A DNA stretch of 64,000 nt from contig CM037842.1 of the NCBI GenBank assembly GCA_021234535.1, positions 6,118,203 through 6,182,202 on the forward strand. The letters run 5' to 3'. The first letter of the stretch is position 1; each line of letters begins with the position of its first letter. Source of the stretch: Stichopus chloronotus (Eukaryota; Echinodermata; Holothuroidea; Aspidochirotida; Stichopodidae). The translations under genes and the position numbers were made by a program. This document shows positions 46,559 to 58,142 of the stretch, in pieces. The notes under the pieces are model-generated. The model was given only the letters and a program-made list of their open reading frames with translations, was not told where the DNA came from and made no database searches.

Positions 46559-46710
46559 GCAGAATCATACGCGGGTTACTGCTGACCAGGGAGCGGGAAG
46601 ATCTGGAGCTGGAATACCCTCTGCTGACTGCCCGGCCAGAGTCTTACTCCCGAAAGTCCAAGTTGTGCGAGGATCTTTCTTTCCGTGATTCGGGTATATG
46701 TGTGACGTAA
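46559..46710 (+). CDS. Candidate terminal coding exon, unrecognised gene
   Basis: After CCGTTCATTTAG the open frame reads RIIRGLLLTREREDLELEYP, LLTARPESYSRKSKLCED, LSFRDSGICVT and a TAA at 46708-46710. Base and codon use (many CTG, GAG, GCC) stand out from the AT-rich surroundings and look coding. The residues suggest a soluble or cytoplasmic tail with an acidic dileucine-like EYPLL, not a known domain. The acceptor lies in the end of a MITE, so either the exon border was reshaped by the insertion or this is a relic. Confidence 0.5.
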
Positions 46711-48004
46711 CGGGGATCACATGGTCACTCGTTTTGAGTGTGTCATCCGCGAGTCAGGCACCCATCTACGGTTAGATTAATGAGTTAGCTGTAGTATGAG
46801 ACAAGGGTGGAAGTCAATACGACAGAAGTCAGCAATTAAAATACCCCCCCCCCCCCTACTCTCCCCGTCCACGACGCGGTAATATCTACAAGTCAGTGAA
46901 ATGGGCCTAAAGTCTTTTTCCCCAAGTATATCCCTCTATGCTATAAACACTAGGCTATGATATGATGTATGTTGTAGCCAGCTTTCTTTTTACGGGCCAC
47001 TATCCGTGGACTGGGCTTACGATCTCTCAGCACACGCCCAACGGCTTGTGTACTCCTCCCATAGTGTGAGCAAATAAGGTAACCAATTTACCTACATCAA
47101 GAAAAGTTAAAGTCTTTGTTCAAGTTTTACTGGATCCATCTTTTCCCAGTCCTTTGTATCCTTCTGTCTCAATTTAGCTCTTGATGCTGTATTCTCTTTT
47201 CTTATTTCTTTTACCTCTCCTTCTCCCTTTTTCTTTTCTTGTTATTTTTATTCTGGAAGTCCTGTTGTCTTCCCCCTTTTTTTCAATGATGTTTTTTTTT
47301 TTTTTTTCAGATATTTTCTTTTTGCTGAAGCAATTGAATCCGCATCAGTTTGAAGTCAACTAAAGATGTGGTTACATATTGTCCTCGGCGCTCATAGTGG
47401 GCTTACATTGCGAAGGCCTGTTCAGACACGCTTCTTGGATTATCTCCCCCTGAATGGCTAAAACCACAATACCCTTGATTATAGGGGGGGGGGGGGGGCA
47501 ATAGCTAGTCCATGATTACAGATAAGCCTTTACTTGTCTTGCACCTCAAATAACAATTCGATTTGATTCTAGTAAGAAGCTGCTCATATGCACACTCTCC
47601 ATCGGATGTACAGTCCAGCGTTGAGCCTGTAGGCCTACATCAGTTGAATGGGAGAAGGGGGAGGGGGGGGGGGAGGAGGTGAAGAGGGCGGGCATAGGGG
47701 ACGGTGGACATAGGGGACCGGTGGGATTGTAATGAGTTATCTGCCCCGTTTTGGACGATAGTACCATGATTACATTATTGAGACAAGTTAGTGTTGTTGA
47801 AAAATGGAATTAGTCTCCATTGGGGTGTCTAAAAGTGTTAATAACTTTAAAGAATGTGCTTAATTGTCAGGTATTCCCGACAGTATGGCAGACTGATTTT
47901 ATCCTTGCTTCAATTGTTTGGTCTTCTCTTCATTTCGTCGTATCTGCGGACCATTTCTCACATCACTAAACAAAGGCGTCATGACCGAATCCTCAGTTGA
48001 AAGG
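46711..48004. other. Non-coding stretch
   Basis: Possible 3' flank of the preceding exon. Homopolymers and G-runs (47485-47500, 47655-47675). No gene seen. Confidence 0.5.
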
Positions 48005-48620
48005 AAACATAATCTATGGGCCTAACTATATGATCTATAGGCCTAACTGTATGATCTGTGGGCCTAACTGTATGATCTATGGGTCTAACTGTATGATCTG
48101 TGGGCCTAACTGTATGATCTGTGGGCCTAACTGTATGATCTATAGGCCTAACTGTATGATCTGTGGGCCTAACTGTATGATCTATAGGCCTAACTGTATG
48201 ATCTATAGGCCTAACTGTATGATCTATAGGCCTAACTGTATGATCTATAAGCCTAACTGTATGATCTATAGGCCTAACTGTATGATCTATAGGCCTAACT
48301 GTATGATCTATAGGCCTAACTGTATGATCTATAAGCCTAACTGTATGATCTATAAGCCTAACTGTATGATCTATAGGCCTAACTGTATGATATGTGGGCC
48401 TAACTGTATGATATGTGGGCCTAAATGTATGATCTATAGGCCTAACTGTACGATATATAGGCCTAAATGTATGATCTGTGGGCCTAACTGCATGATCTAT
48501 AGGCCCATCTGTATGATATAAAGGCCTAACTGTGTGACCTATATTCCTAACTGTATGATCTGTAGGCCGAACTGTATGATCTATAGGCCTAACTGTGTGA
48601 TCTATAGACCCGTAACTGTA
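48005..48620 (+). repeat. 21-bp satellite (TAGGCCTAACTGTATGATCTA)
   Basis: About 28 units with the core AGGCCTAACTGTATGATCTA at an exact 21-bp period; TATAGG, TGTGGG and TATAAG variants are interspersed. Seven codons per unit, so frames stay open on both strands (174 and 221 codons). These are not called as genes. Confidence 0.96.
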
Positions 48621-50987
48621 GCATCCAGTTACATGCTTTTCCAACTACCTCCTCCACAAGAGACGTCCCGCCATCCATGAACGTCTTCAAAACTAGTGGC
48701 GGTGAGGTAACTTTGAATTGATCAGTCATGAGGAATTCTTTACTCCCTGAAAAGACCTTGATGACTTGTGGGAGGAGGGGGGGGGGGGGTAACAAACCTT
48801 GTCATCAAGTGGGCGGGGGGGGGCTGAAAGGTTAAACGGTTTAAATTTGTAATAAGGCAGTAATTACTCTATGATCTAAACGGAGCGAGACCATCTGATG
48901 TCGCGTAGCGCACAGAGAACATTTCCGATAAAAATGCCCCAAATCTGGAAGATGACGTGGAATGATGACTATTCCTAGTGCGTCTCCTCTATTGGCCTGT
49001 CAATTTCAGCTAAGCAATCGTCACTCTTTTTTTTTTTTTATTGTGTTATTGTTATGGTTCAGAAATTTACACTTCCAATATGCTTGATGTTATTTATAGG
49101 TTAATGTTTCTCTTCTTTCCAGGGGTAAACACCCCTATGCTCCCATCCTACTTATTCATCTTGTTCTGTCTGATTTTGCCCATGGTAGAACTATGTATGA
49201 GAATGAATATTCAGTGAATGGATTATATTAATATTGATCGTTCGCGTCGGCAGTCAGAAAGTTACACGCGGATCCAAGATATGAACTCAGCCTTCCTTCA
49301 GCCTTCCTCAGGACACTGAAAACACTGTCTACGTCACCCCCTCCCACTCCCCCCTACCTCGGCTAAGTAAGAATGGGTTAGTCCACTCAACATGAAATTG
49401 TTCTGTCTTGGGGAAGGGGGACATAAGACAAAGATTCAACGTAGTAACAAAATTTAATCGTTTCATAGCATAAATATAACATTAATCTTAGCGGTCTTCT
49501 TGACTGAATGCTCTTTACGTTACTATTTTTGGCAGATTGCGCAATCTGAAGTCTTTCATAAAAAAAAAAAAAAATGAGTTATTTCTCCTTCATACGTCTC
49601 CACCATTTTCACTTGAAGAGCCTTATTGAGCTGCTCTCCTTTGGGCGGACTTTCAATCAGCTGTTTTGATTTCGTAGAGATTTATCGATGGAAACGATTT
49701 ACCAGCTGCTTCAGTCAACCCCCCATCAGCAATGATCAACAAACCGAGCCCTTTTAAGAGGCTTGCCAGGATCCTTCTCCTTTTTGAGCTTTTTGAAGTT
49801 TTCTCAGCGCTTCCTTTCTAGATTCGAACCTGTCAAGACTTGCTTTTTAAAATCCTGCAACTAACTTTTTGTTTATTTACAGCTTATGGCTTACATCTGT
49901 TGCAGTGCTGGTAGGAAACTCTGTCGTGTGCAGAGAAAAGCGGGTTAAGATTCCCAATTACCATACAAAGCCCTATACTCAAAGGCTTCTTCCATTTTAA
50001 CCAAGCGACACATTCTGATTCTATTGAAAATCGAATTAGGAGGTAGTTAGGGATAAGAATTTAAAGAGCTCCAGAAACACTGAAAAGAAAGTACAGTATT
50101 GAATGAGTTGGATAAAAAAAAAAGACCTGGTGAAACAAAGAAAATATAGGAGGCACACCATAGTTATGAACCCAACATACCGGCAGATAATTATTTGTTA
50201 CAAATCAATGAGGGCACTCTATCTAGAAATCTTGGTCCCTTTACCCCATTTCCATCCCACTCTGACGTCACACGCCCGACGCCCGTAGTTTGAAGTATAC
50301 AAACTAAGGTAGCCATTTGATAAAACACGGGGTATTAGGAATAATGTATGGGGAAATGCATAACGATTTTCGTAAGACCAGACTATTTCTTGTTTAGACG
50401 GCTGATGAAAAAATCATTTCTTAAATACATGCGAACGTGACCAGATAGAAAACAATGACCGATCAAGCAAGTTCAATGACAGGGTAGATGTTTCTATTTT
50501 CAAAGTCCATTGACGTGACTTCACTTGCAAACCTGTATCTGCTGTCAACAAATGACGCAAGGATTATCAAAGATTGGTCTTGTATTAAGATATAGCTGTC
50601 ACGAATTCTTGAGGATTATAAAAAGAGAATAAGAACAAAGGAAGAAGATTCATCTTATAAACTACTGGTAATTACTATGAAGGAACAGCATATAATTGCC
50701 ATGAAGTGACGTCATAGATGCGTTGACCTAACTTATACTGTGGGAGTTCGAACAATGGTCAGCAAAGGTGGAAGTAGGCACTACTGTGCCTTATAACAAT
50801 ACAAGTATAGAAAAGAAATAAATTAATCATATTAACAAAATAAATGATAAGTCAACAAGATTTCTTGTAATGTTAATAGTCTTGAACGGTTGATGAGGGA
50901 GCGAGCGAGATATGAGTGGTGTAAGATCAACCCGCCAAGCGAGAAACAGTAAATTTACAAATATAGGAGGTGAAAAAAAAAATTCAC
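48621..50987. other. Non-coding stretch
   Basis: AT-rich with several homopolymers. No supported gene. Confidence 0.5.
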
Positions 50988-51128
50988 CGATGATATCTTG
51001 AAAGTTTTCAGGTGTATTTCAATCCTTAGATTTTGTGCCTCATCTAGTAGATATAAATGACCCATATAAACCTGGTTCCCGACGATTGTCACATCCGCAG
51101 ACCACAGGTTACTTTGATTATGGCTATA
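50988..51128 (-). CDS. Exon-like segment on minus strand, unrecognised
   Basis: Read on the minus strand: acceptor CAGATACTTTCAG, then 47 codons (YSHNQSNLWSADVTIVGNQ, VYMGHLYLLDEAQNL, RIEIHLKTFKISS) to the donor TCG|GTGAAT, phase 0 to 0. An earlier weak donor follows GNQ. Alternating hydrophobic residues suggest beta strands. It may belong with 54949-55053. Confidence 0.3.
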
Positions 51129-52064
51129 CTGAAAGTATCTGGCAGCAGGATAGCCTGAAGTAGCCACAATTTAATAATGATAGCACCTCACAGCCGGTAG
51201 CCCAATCAGGTATCCCCATATATAGCATCTTCCTGCCAGATAGCACGAGGCAGGTATTCTCATGACATCCATCACAGTAGGGTAGCCGGTGAGTAGTTTA
51301 ATCAAGTACAGTATTAGCATATCAAGGTAAAGCTATCTTCTGTTTCTTGCAGCATTTCACACTAGTCCCATATAGCCTGACATAGCGTGATCAGCTGTTT
51401 TCATAGCTATTTCATAGCAAATGGCAGCCTTAGGGTATCAGTCTGATCAGAAATTTTCATAGCATCTCACATCCGAATAGCCTGCAGGGGTTAGTCTAAT
51501 CAGCTGTTCTGTTATAGCACCTCACAAACTGCTTCTGAATCGTCGTTTACTGCATGAACTGGGTTATCAAGCAGCATGACTGGCAGTCGACACCAGTTTG
51601 GTAATTGTAGCATTATGTCTGGACCTGTTTCTGGTCTGTTCGTTCCTGAGATGAAACCGTTATATCCACCTGTCCCACCCCTTGTCCCCACCATCCACTC
51701 CTTGGAGTGTAGCGAGGGCACAAATAACCAATGCAATATAAATAGAAATCTGGAATATGAGTTGTGCTGGTAATCGCCCGGATCATCTAGCCTATCTTTT
51801 TTCTTCACCAGTGTTTCAGGGGAGAGCACATAGGGTAAAGATAAATCTGTCACAAACTCTGAAAGAGTACTGTGCATTCATCTTCTAGATATTTGAATAT
51901 GAAAATTGTCTCCACATTTTTTCTTCTTCTTTTTTTTCGCCCTGAAAATTTCAGACTCCAAGAAAGTGTAGCATTCAACCACTATTACTTTAAGTCAAAC
52001 AGACAATGGATACGAATGTTCATGATCGCCAAAATGGGGCTTAATTTTTTTTTTCTGTTTGTGG
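51129..52064. other. No supported gene
   Basis: From 51190 to 51530 loosely repeated TAGC-rich words (ATAGCACCTCACA, GTAGCC) recur without a clean period. A minus frame at 51512-51877 contains a plausible-looking segment (GTNRPETGPDIMLQLPNWC) but the flanking splice signals are weak. Confidence 0.45.
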
Positions 52065-53139
52065 TGGCTACAACCATGGGCGTCAGCAGGGTTTCAGAAA
52101 GTGAGGGGGACACTATACTATCTAAGCTGAGCGCCACCATTGGTTGGCGGGTAGCGCACCAGAAAATTTTGGGTACATAAGACCGCCTAGATCCCAGGAG
52201 ACGGCCTTCCTGAGTCGTTTTTAGTTACATCAGAACAAGATCTGTGAGAAGAAATTTTGTCTCACAAAACTAAATTCCTACAGAAAGTACTGGCAGAAAG
52301 ATGCCGTTTTGACACCAAGGGAGACGAATTACACAGCGTCCATCTCAAACGAAATATTGAAAAAGTGGCGCCGTCACCTCCGAGATGAGTGGAGTGGTAT
52401 ATATAATACATGCATGTAGGTGCGGGACGTCAGTTGTTATGTACCCAGAGCGTGTATAGCGTCTAGATGGCACTCAACAACAAAGATCTACCATATCCGG
52501 CGAATATGTAGCCTTAATTACTTAACCCATACACCCCTTTCCGTCCGTCCAGTCTAAGGGACTGTAGGTAGTGATATGAACATAGTGACTCATCACCATC
52601 TACCTGTATGGCTTACCTAATCCCTTGGAACCCATACAAACAACATGTGTGCAAGTTCAATACATTTTCAAATGGTCTCTCCCCCCCCCACCTCCACCCG
52701 AACAAAATAAATGGGCACATTTAGGATATTGAGAGAATGGGAAATAAAAGTGCAAGTGATAGATAGCAGGGGCCAAGAGAGTGCAGATTTCTTGCAGAAT
52801 ATATGTCACTGAGTCACTCGGTGCTTGTCCGAACACCCAACTTAGGAGGATTCACCGCAGTGTCAGAAGTTCCCAAAAATCTCTACACGACTGTCTGATG
52901 ATCTGATGAACTCTTCTGCGATTCTCTGTGGATTCAACGCTCAAGTTAAATTCTACTTGAATCAGCTTAGCAATTGTGATAGAAAATCGCGCATATGCAT
53001 GTGATTTTTTTTAATAACTGCTCTGAAAAGTGGGTGGGACAAATGATATGATATCCCCTCCACTTCTGAAAGTGGGGGGACATGTCCCCCCGTCCCCCCC
53101 CCCCGTCCCCCACCTGATTGACGCCCATGGCTACAACAC
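52065..53139. mobile_element. Possible ~1.1-kb element with inverted ends
   Basis: GGCTACAACCATGGGCGTCA at the left and TGACGCCCATGGCTACAACA at the right are inverted copies, each followed inward by TTTCAGAAAGTG- or TTTCAGAAGTG-like and G-rich words. The right side includes the palindrome GGGGGGACATGTCCCCCC. No transposase. It could also be two separate copies of one short repeat. Confidence 0.45.
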
Positions 53140-54034
53140 ATTCCGCCGAATTCTACTTTCAGTGGCAAGATATGACAAATTTTTAACTCATATTCCAGCT
53201 GTAACGACCAGCCTTCCTCTCACTCCGCAATTTGTCGGCCACTGTGCCTAGACATCTGTACTTTTGGTCAGTTCCATCAATCTATTTCAGTCAAGTTATA
53301 TATGACAAAAGCTTCACCGGCAGCGGCATCTTCAAGTTGAGAAAGATATTGACCAGTGTTCAACAGACAGGACGGTATGAAGCAATTTGCACAAACATAA
53401 CACTCACTACGTAACAATACATAGGCTACGTCACAATTGAGTAATTGTTTTATAACAGCGTCATGTAATAAATCCACTTGAGCTGTTTCGACTCAGTTCT
53501 CATCAGCATCTTTAGTTTTCCTCTTTCGTTTTGTTCTTGTCTGGTTTCCTCGAACATTGACAAAGACAACAGCACCACTCTAATGAATGTATCTATAAAT
53601 ACATGTAAACATAGGGCCTAAGTTTAATCATGGAGCCTATAGGTTCTTGGTTTGATATTTACATTCATTCTCAGTCGTACAAATCTACATACACACTTAT
53701 CGGCAGACACTCTATTCAGTATATGTATGATGTCCGGCTTGAAAGAGATTCCACTGTACTTGTATTGCAGTTGATGATTTTGGCACGCTAGGCCTATATC
53801 AAAGTAAACTTCCTTATCACCCGATAGTACTTGTCATGATGGCCGTAAAAATATCACGCCGGCTACAAATAGCATTTTTGGTTACATTATTACGAAAGGC
53901 TATTTATACTACATGACTATATCTAGTTTGTTCTCATGCCGGCCTCATACAGACTTAAAGAACGACAGCCAGGGACGACGGACGCAAAGGACAAACTACT
54001 ACCCTACTGAGATTCAGGGACAACATTTATCAGC

Positions 54035-54165
54035 GACACAACAGTACTACAGACTAGTACCACAGACTTAGTGCCACAGACCAGTACCACAGACTAGTAA
54101 CACAGACCAGTATACCACAGACCAGTATACCACAGACTAGTGCCATATTGCAGAGACTAGTACCA
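54035..54165 (+). repeat. Degenerate CAGACTAGTACCA repeat
   Basis: About nine short units of ACCACAGACTAGT / ACCACAGACCAGTA. Related words continue to about 54340. Confidence 0.8.
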
Positions 54166-54948
54166 GAAGCTAGAGCTTGTTAAGGGCTAGTGCCACAGAT
54201 TATTGTCACATACTAGAGCGACTGAATAAAGGACTCAACAGACCAGAGCGACAGACCTCAGAAACATCTATGTTGCCACAGACTTAAAAGGGACAGACTG
54301 GTAAGACAGGATAGAAGCTGCAGACCAGTACAAGAGAGACCAGAGTGACGCCGGGCTGCATGTTAGACCAAGAAGCAGCGTGTATTGAAATTCACTCGAG
54401 AGTATTGAGTTGTCACGACTTCATATCTTGATTAGAGAAACGCACCGCGAAGTGAATTACTTTACAGTTTGGATACGGATATATACAACCATGCATATAT
54501 AGAATATCTGCAACTCAGTTCAACCCATATACAGGTGTTATGGTTAAGCGGATGTGCGTGCATATGCATGTAAAGTGGGGGGGGGGGGGGGGGGTTCGGG
54601 AAATGAAAACATCCTGTACGATGATAATGCATGTGGTTTCCTGTTAGTCTTTTGCTAGCACGCGTATTGTCTATCCGTAATGATATTATTGTAAGTCCAT
54701 TTAACACGTTACAAGTGGAACAGACAGCAGCATACCATCACTATATGTCTATGACATTCTGTAATAATGGTTACGTTGATTAATTACCGTACATTCTATG
54801 AATGGGTTACGGAACACTGTTTACAAATAGTGTCGGGAAGATTCTTTTCCCTTGTTACCCCACGCATATCTAGATTGCTAGAACTTATAAGGTTTACACT
54901 TTCTCTGTTAGCCTCAATTTCTATCTGAATTTCAGAAGGTATAGTTAC

Positions 54949-55053
54949 CTCGAAGATACAGTCATAGCTTTCATGAAACAACTTAAACTTTGGGTACATG
55001 ATGAGATCAAACACTATTCCACCAGCTGGTAACACATTCCGAGACAGCTCGAC
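54949..55053 (-). CDS. Exon-like segment on minus strand, unrecognised
   Basis: Read on the minus strand: acceptor TTACTCTCAACAG, 35 codons (VELSRNVLPAGGIVFDL, IMYPKFKLFHESYDCIFE) and donor GAG|GTAACT, phase 0 to 0. The open frame continues past the donor to about 54796. The pattern of strands and a single Cys would suit an extracellular beta-sandwich domain, but I do not recognise the family. Confidence 0.4.
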
Positions 55054-56913
55054 CTGTTGAGAGTAACATTTGGGTTTATTTTTATCCCTCCACCCATAAA
55101 AAAAAACACCTGGTAGAATTATTCAATAATGGTTTCAAATAATTTGACGCCACTCGAGGACCAACTAATATCTACTTTCCATGTTAATGGAATACATATG
55201 GCATACATATGTATGCTGCTATAATACATCATTATATATATGCAGCTTAAAAACCACTTGCCAATATATTTGAAATGTTCTCGCAAACCAAGGTCGATTT
55301 CACCGAGGCACTGAAGTCGGAAGTCCGAACTTGCTATAGTCTTCTACGATACCCAGCAGACAGCTCCATACATGGACTGTATGATCATACCACGGAGCTA
55401 TTGCAGATCGCATGGTAAACACAGCTGAGAAATTTCAGTGAATCATTGCAAATTCTGCAAGGCGACTATAAAATGTTTACATGTGCAAATGTGTTCCTGC
55501 TGTTACCACGTCAACCAAACATGGAAGCTTCAAAGCATTCGCGCATCACCCCACGCCAAAAAAAAAAAAAAAAACACCCTAAAAAAAAAAAAAAACACCC
55601 TAAAAAAAAGAAAAAAAAACACCCTTCTTCGAACACTGGTATACTTGTTGAAACTTTATAGGCACATACGCATGTACATGATTCTGAGGGGACTAATCGA
55701 ATATGCTACAAGATCCTCATGAGTATACTGTCAGCATCCAATTTCTCGTGACGTCATAGGTATGTTTTTATCCTATCGAAGAGAGAAACCAAGCAGCCCA
55801 TGTCATCAAGGAGGTTGTATGCGTTCATTGAGAGAGAGTATAAGCAGCAGTGTTGGAAGTTTCCACGACTGTAACATGTCATGGAACCTTCCCTCCCCCC
55901 CCCCTCCTCCCATCTTCTGTCAAAGTTGACTTATACTGTTGAAAATGTAAATTGTAAAATGTAAATATACAGAAAATAAAAATAAGAAATACAAAAAGGA
56001 ATACAGAAATGTTCGGGTAATTATAGCTTCCAGACAATTTCTGTAATTCTTATATATTTCTTTGTTTTATTTTCTGTAAATTTGCAGACATTTACGTCAG
56101 TGTACACGCTTCAAATAAAGAACTAAAAACAAATAAATTTGACTAATCTTCAGTCAAAGTGATGTCCTCTTGAACTAATTAAGTGTGTTTTGACTAATTT
56201 GTTTCAAGGCTTAAGGCCGATGTTCTCATGCAGTGGTGGTGTTTAATATATCAGTAATATAAAACAATTAAGAAAATAGTATAAAAAAACGAAAATTATT
56301 TTTCTACAACAGACAAACCACAGGATTTTTAGTTTAATTTTCGTCTTGTATATTAAAACGTTTATTATTTCTTTCAATGAGTTTATAAATTTAAATAATC
56401 TTGTCATATAAGTGTCTTAATTGTTACTCCACGCACCATGATCATGACTGTTGTTGTATTCTCTCCTGTTTACTACCTTCAGTCCGCCTCCCTTATGGTA
56501 TGTCCGTCCCTTCAGTGCCTCGGTCCTCTTCAAACGACTTTAGTTTCAGTAACTTTACTATGCGCTCGCAATATTTCTCTATGATAGGTTTGAAATTAGT
56601 TTACTTTGTTATAGGTGTGTAATTTCTACGATCGTACTGGCACGATTTAATTTATAACAAAACATTCACTTGCATCGGGAAACATTTGAAAGTCCTAAAC
56701 AGTGCGTCTATGTCTTACAAAAGGATTCCCGTTATGTTAAGGGATGCCTTCTATTTTTAGTATCTTTAATAAAACACGTGAGAGTATCATCCTGTTTATA
56801 AATCATTTCTGCTCGGCCGAAAGGTTATTGCGAAATCCCAGTATTTGAGAAAGAATGAAACCCGTCCCTTTTTCACCATATGTACAGAGGCTCACATGGA
56901 CATATATGGCGAA
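55054..56913. other. Non-coding stretch with A-rich repeat
   Basis: Three copies of an A-tract plus CACCCT at 55558-55625. A 48-codon open stretch from ATG 55273 (MFSQTKVDFTEALKSEVR...) has no splice support. TTATAAATC near 56795 could be a TATA element for the exon at 56914. Otherwise AT-rich. Confidence 0.5.
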
Positions 56914-57003
56914 ATGGGGAATTTCCCAATTGCAAGACTAGCGCAACTCTTGTTCATTGTTTGCATTTACTTTGGAATGACAAATGGGGAAATACCCTCT
57001 GTG
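56914..57003 (+). CDS. Candidate first coding exon with signal peptide
   Basis: ATG at 56914 (GAAATGG context) opens MGNFPIARLAQLLFIVCIYF then GMTNGEIPSV, ending at a GTG|GTAAAG donor in phase 0. It has a classic signal peptide layout: short polar start with Arg, a hydrophobic core of about 12 residues, and a likely cut after TNG. An in-frame ATG upstream (56896) would add MDIYGE. If unspliced, the frame stops at about 57081. No downstream exon found. Confidence 0.35.
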
Positions 57004-57265
57004 GTAAAGCAAAGTTCCCTTAGTACCGGATTTTGTTTGATAGGGGACCACATCGGCCATAATGTTGAGAGAGTACAATGAGAATATACCACAGTGAAGC
57101 ATGACTATATGAAGACTATTTATAGGCTACCATTTTGGATGTATATTACTTCTATTAAATACTATCATTACTACTACAACTTCTATACTACCATTACTAC
57201 TACCACTATATTAACTACTATTACTGCGACTTTTAAAACTACTGCTACTATACTACTACTACTAG

Positions 57266-57296
<31 letters not shown>

Positions 57297-57420
57297 GATA
57301 ATAATAACTAGAGGGCAATCCACGGAGTTGCGTATCTCATCGCCAACATGCACATTGATTTCAATACAGGGCCTGCACATGGGAATTTGTAATAATTTGT
57401 TGCTAAGTACTTACAAACTT
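57004..57420 (+). repeat. ACT trinucleotide-rich tract
   Basis: TACTACTAC-type repeats, interrupted, mostly 57160-57300. No gene. Confidence 0.85.
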
Positions 57421-58142
57421 TAAGTTAATTGGTTTAATAGTTCTCAAGATATGCTGGAAATACAAATTTTGGGGAAAATTGGCTTGTGGTCTCAAAAATC
57501 AGCAAATTTTACTCTCTTTACTACAAAAGTGATATACCTTGAATATTTCATTCTCATGTAAGTTTTTGCAAAATTTTGCATTAAATGCTCAAATATTTCT
57601 CAAGATATGCTGGAAATAGCAATTTTGGGACAAAATTGGCTTTTTTTCTCAAAAAACCAGCAAATTTGACTCGATTTACCATTACAGTAATATTATGTTG
57701 AACAATGTGTTCTCAGGCAAGTACTTACAAAACTGTAAGTTAATTGGTCCAATAGTTCTCAAGATATGCTGGAAATACAAATTTTGGGGCAAAAATGGCT
57801 TTTTTTCCTAACAAATCAGCAAATTTCACTCTCTTTACTACAAAAGTGATATACCTTGAAATGTTTCATTCTCAGGTAAGTCTTTGCAAAATTTTACATT
57901 AAATGCTCAAATACTTCTCAAGATATGCTGGAAATAGCAATTTTGGGGCAAAATAGACTTTTTTCTAAAAAGTCAGCAAATTTGACTAAATTTACCATAC
58001 AATTAATACATCTTGCACATATTGGCATCATGCGCAACCTTACCAAGTTTCAACTTAATCGCTCATATGCTTTTCAAACTATTTTGGAAAAACCACAATT
58101 TGGACAGGTCCGGACGCACACACACAAACACACACACACATG
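57421..58142 (+). repeat. ~157-bp AT-rich tandem repeat ending in CA tract
   Basis: CTCAAGATATGCTGGAAAT occurs at 57443, 57599, 57758 and 57917, spaced 156-159 bp, with a fifth altered unit near 58070. Odd and even units differ, so it is a ~315-bp dimer. It ends in GGACAGGTCCGGACGCACAC and a CACACA tract. Confidence 0.92.

Noticed and set aside
47979..48644. 174- and 221-codon frames on opposite strands
   Set aside because: They come from the 21-bp satellite; no start context, splice signal or family match.
49790..49830. GATTCGAACCTGTC, a tRNA T-loop-like word
   Set aside because: No cloverleaf can be built around it on either strand.
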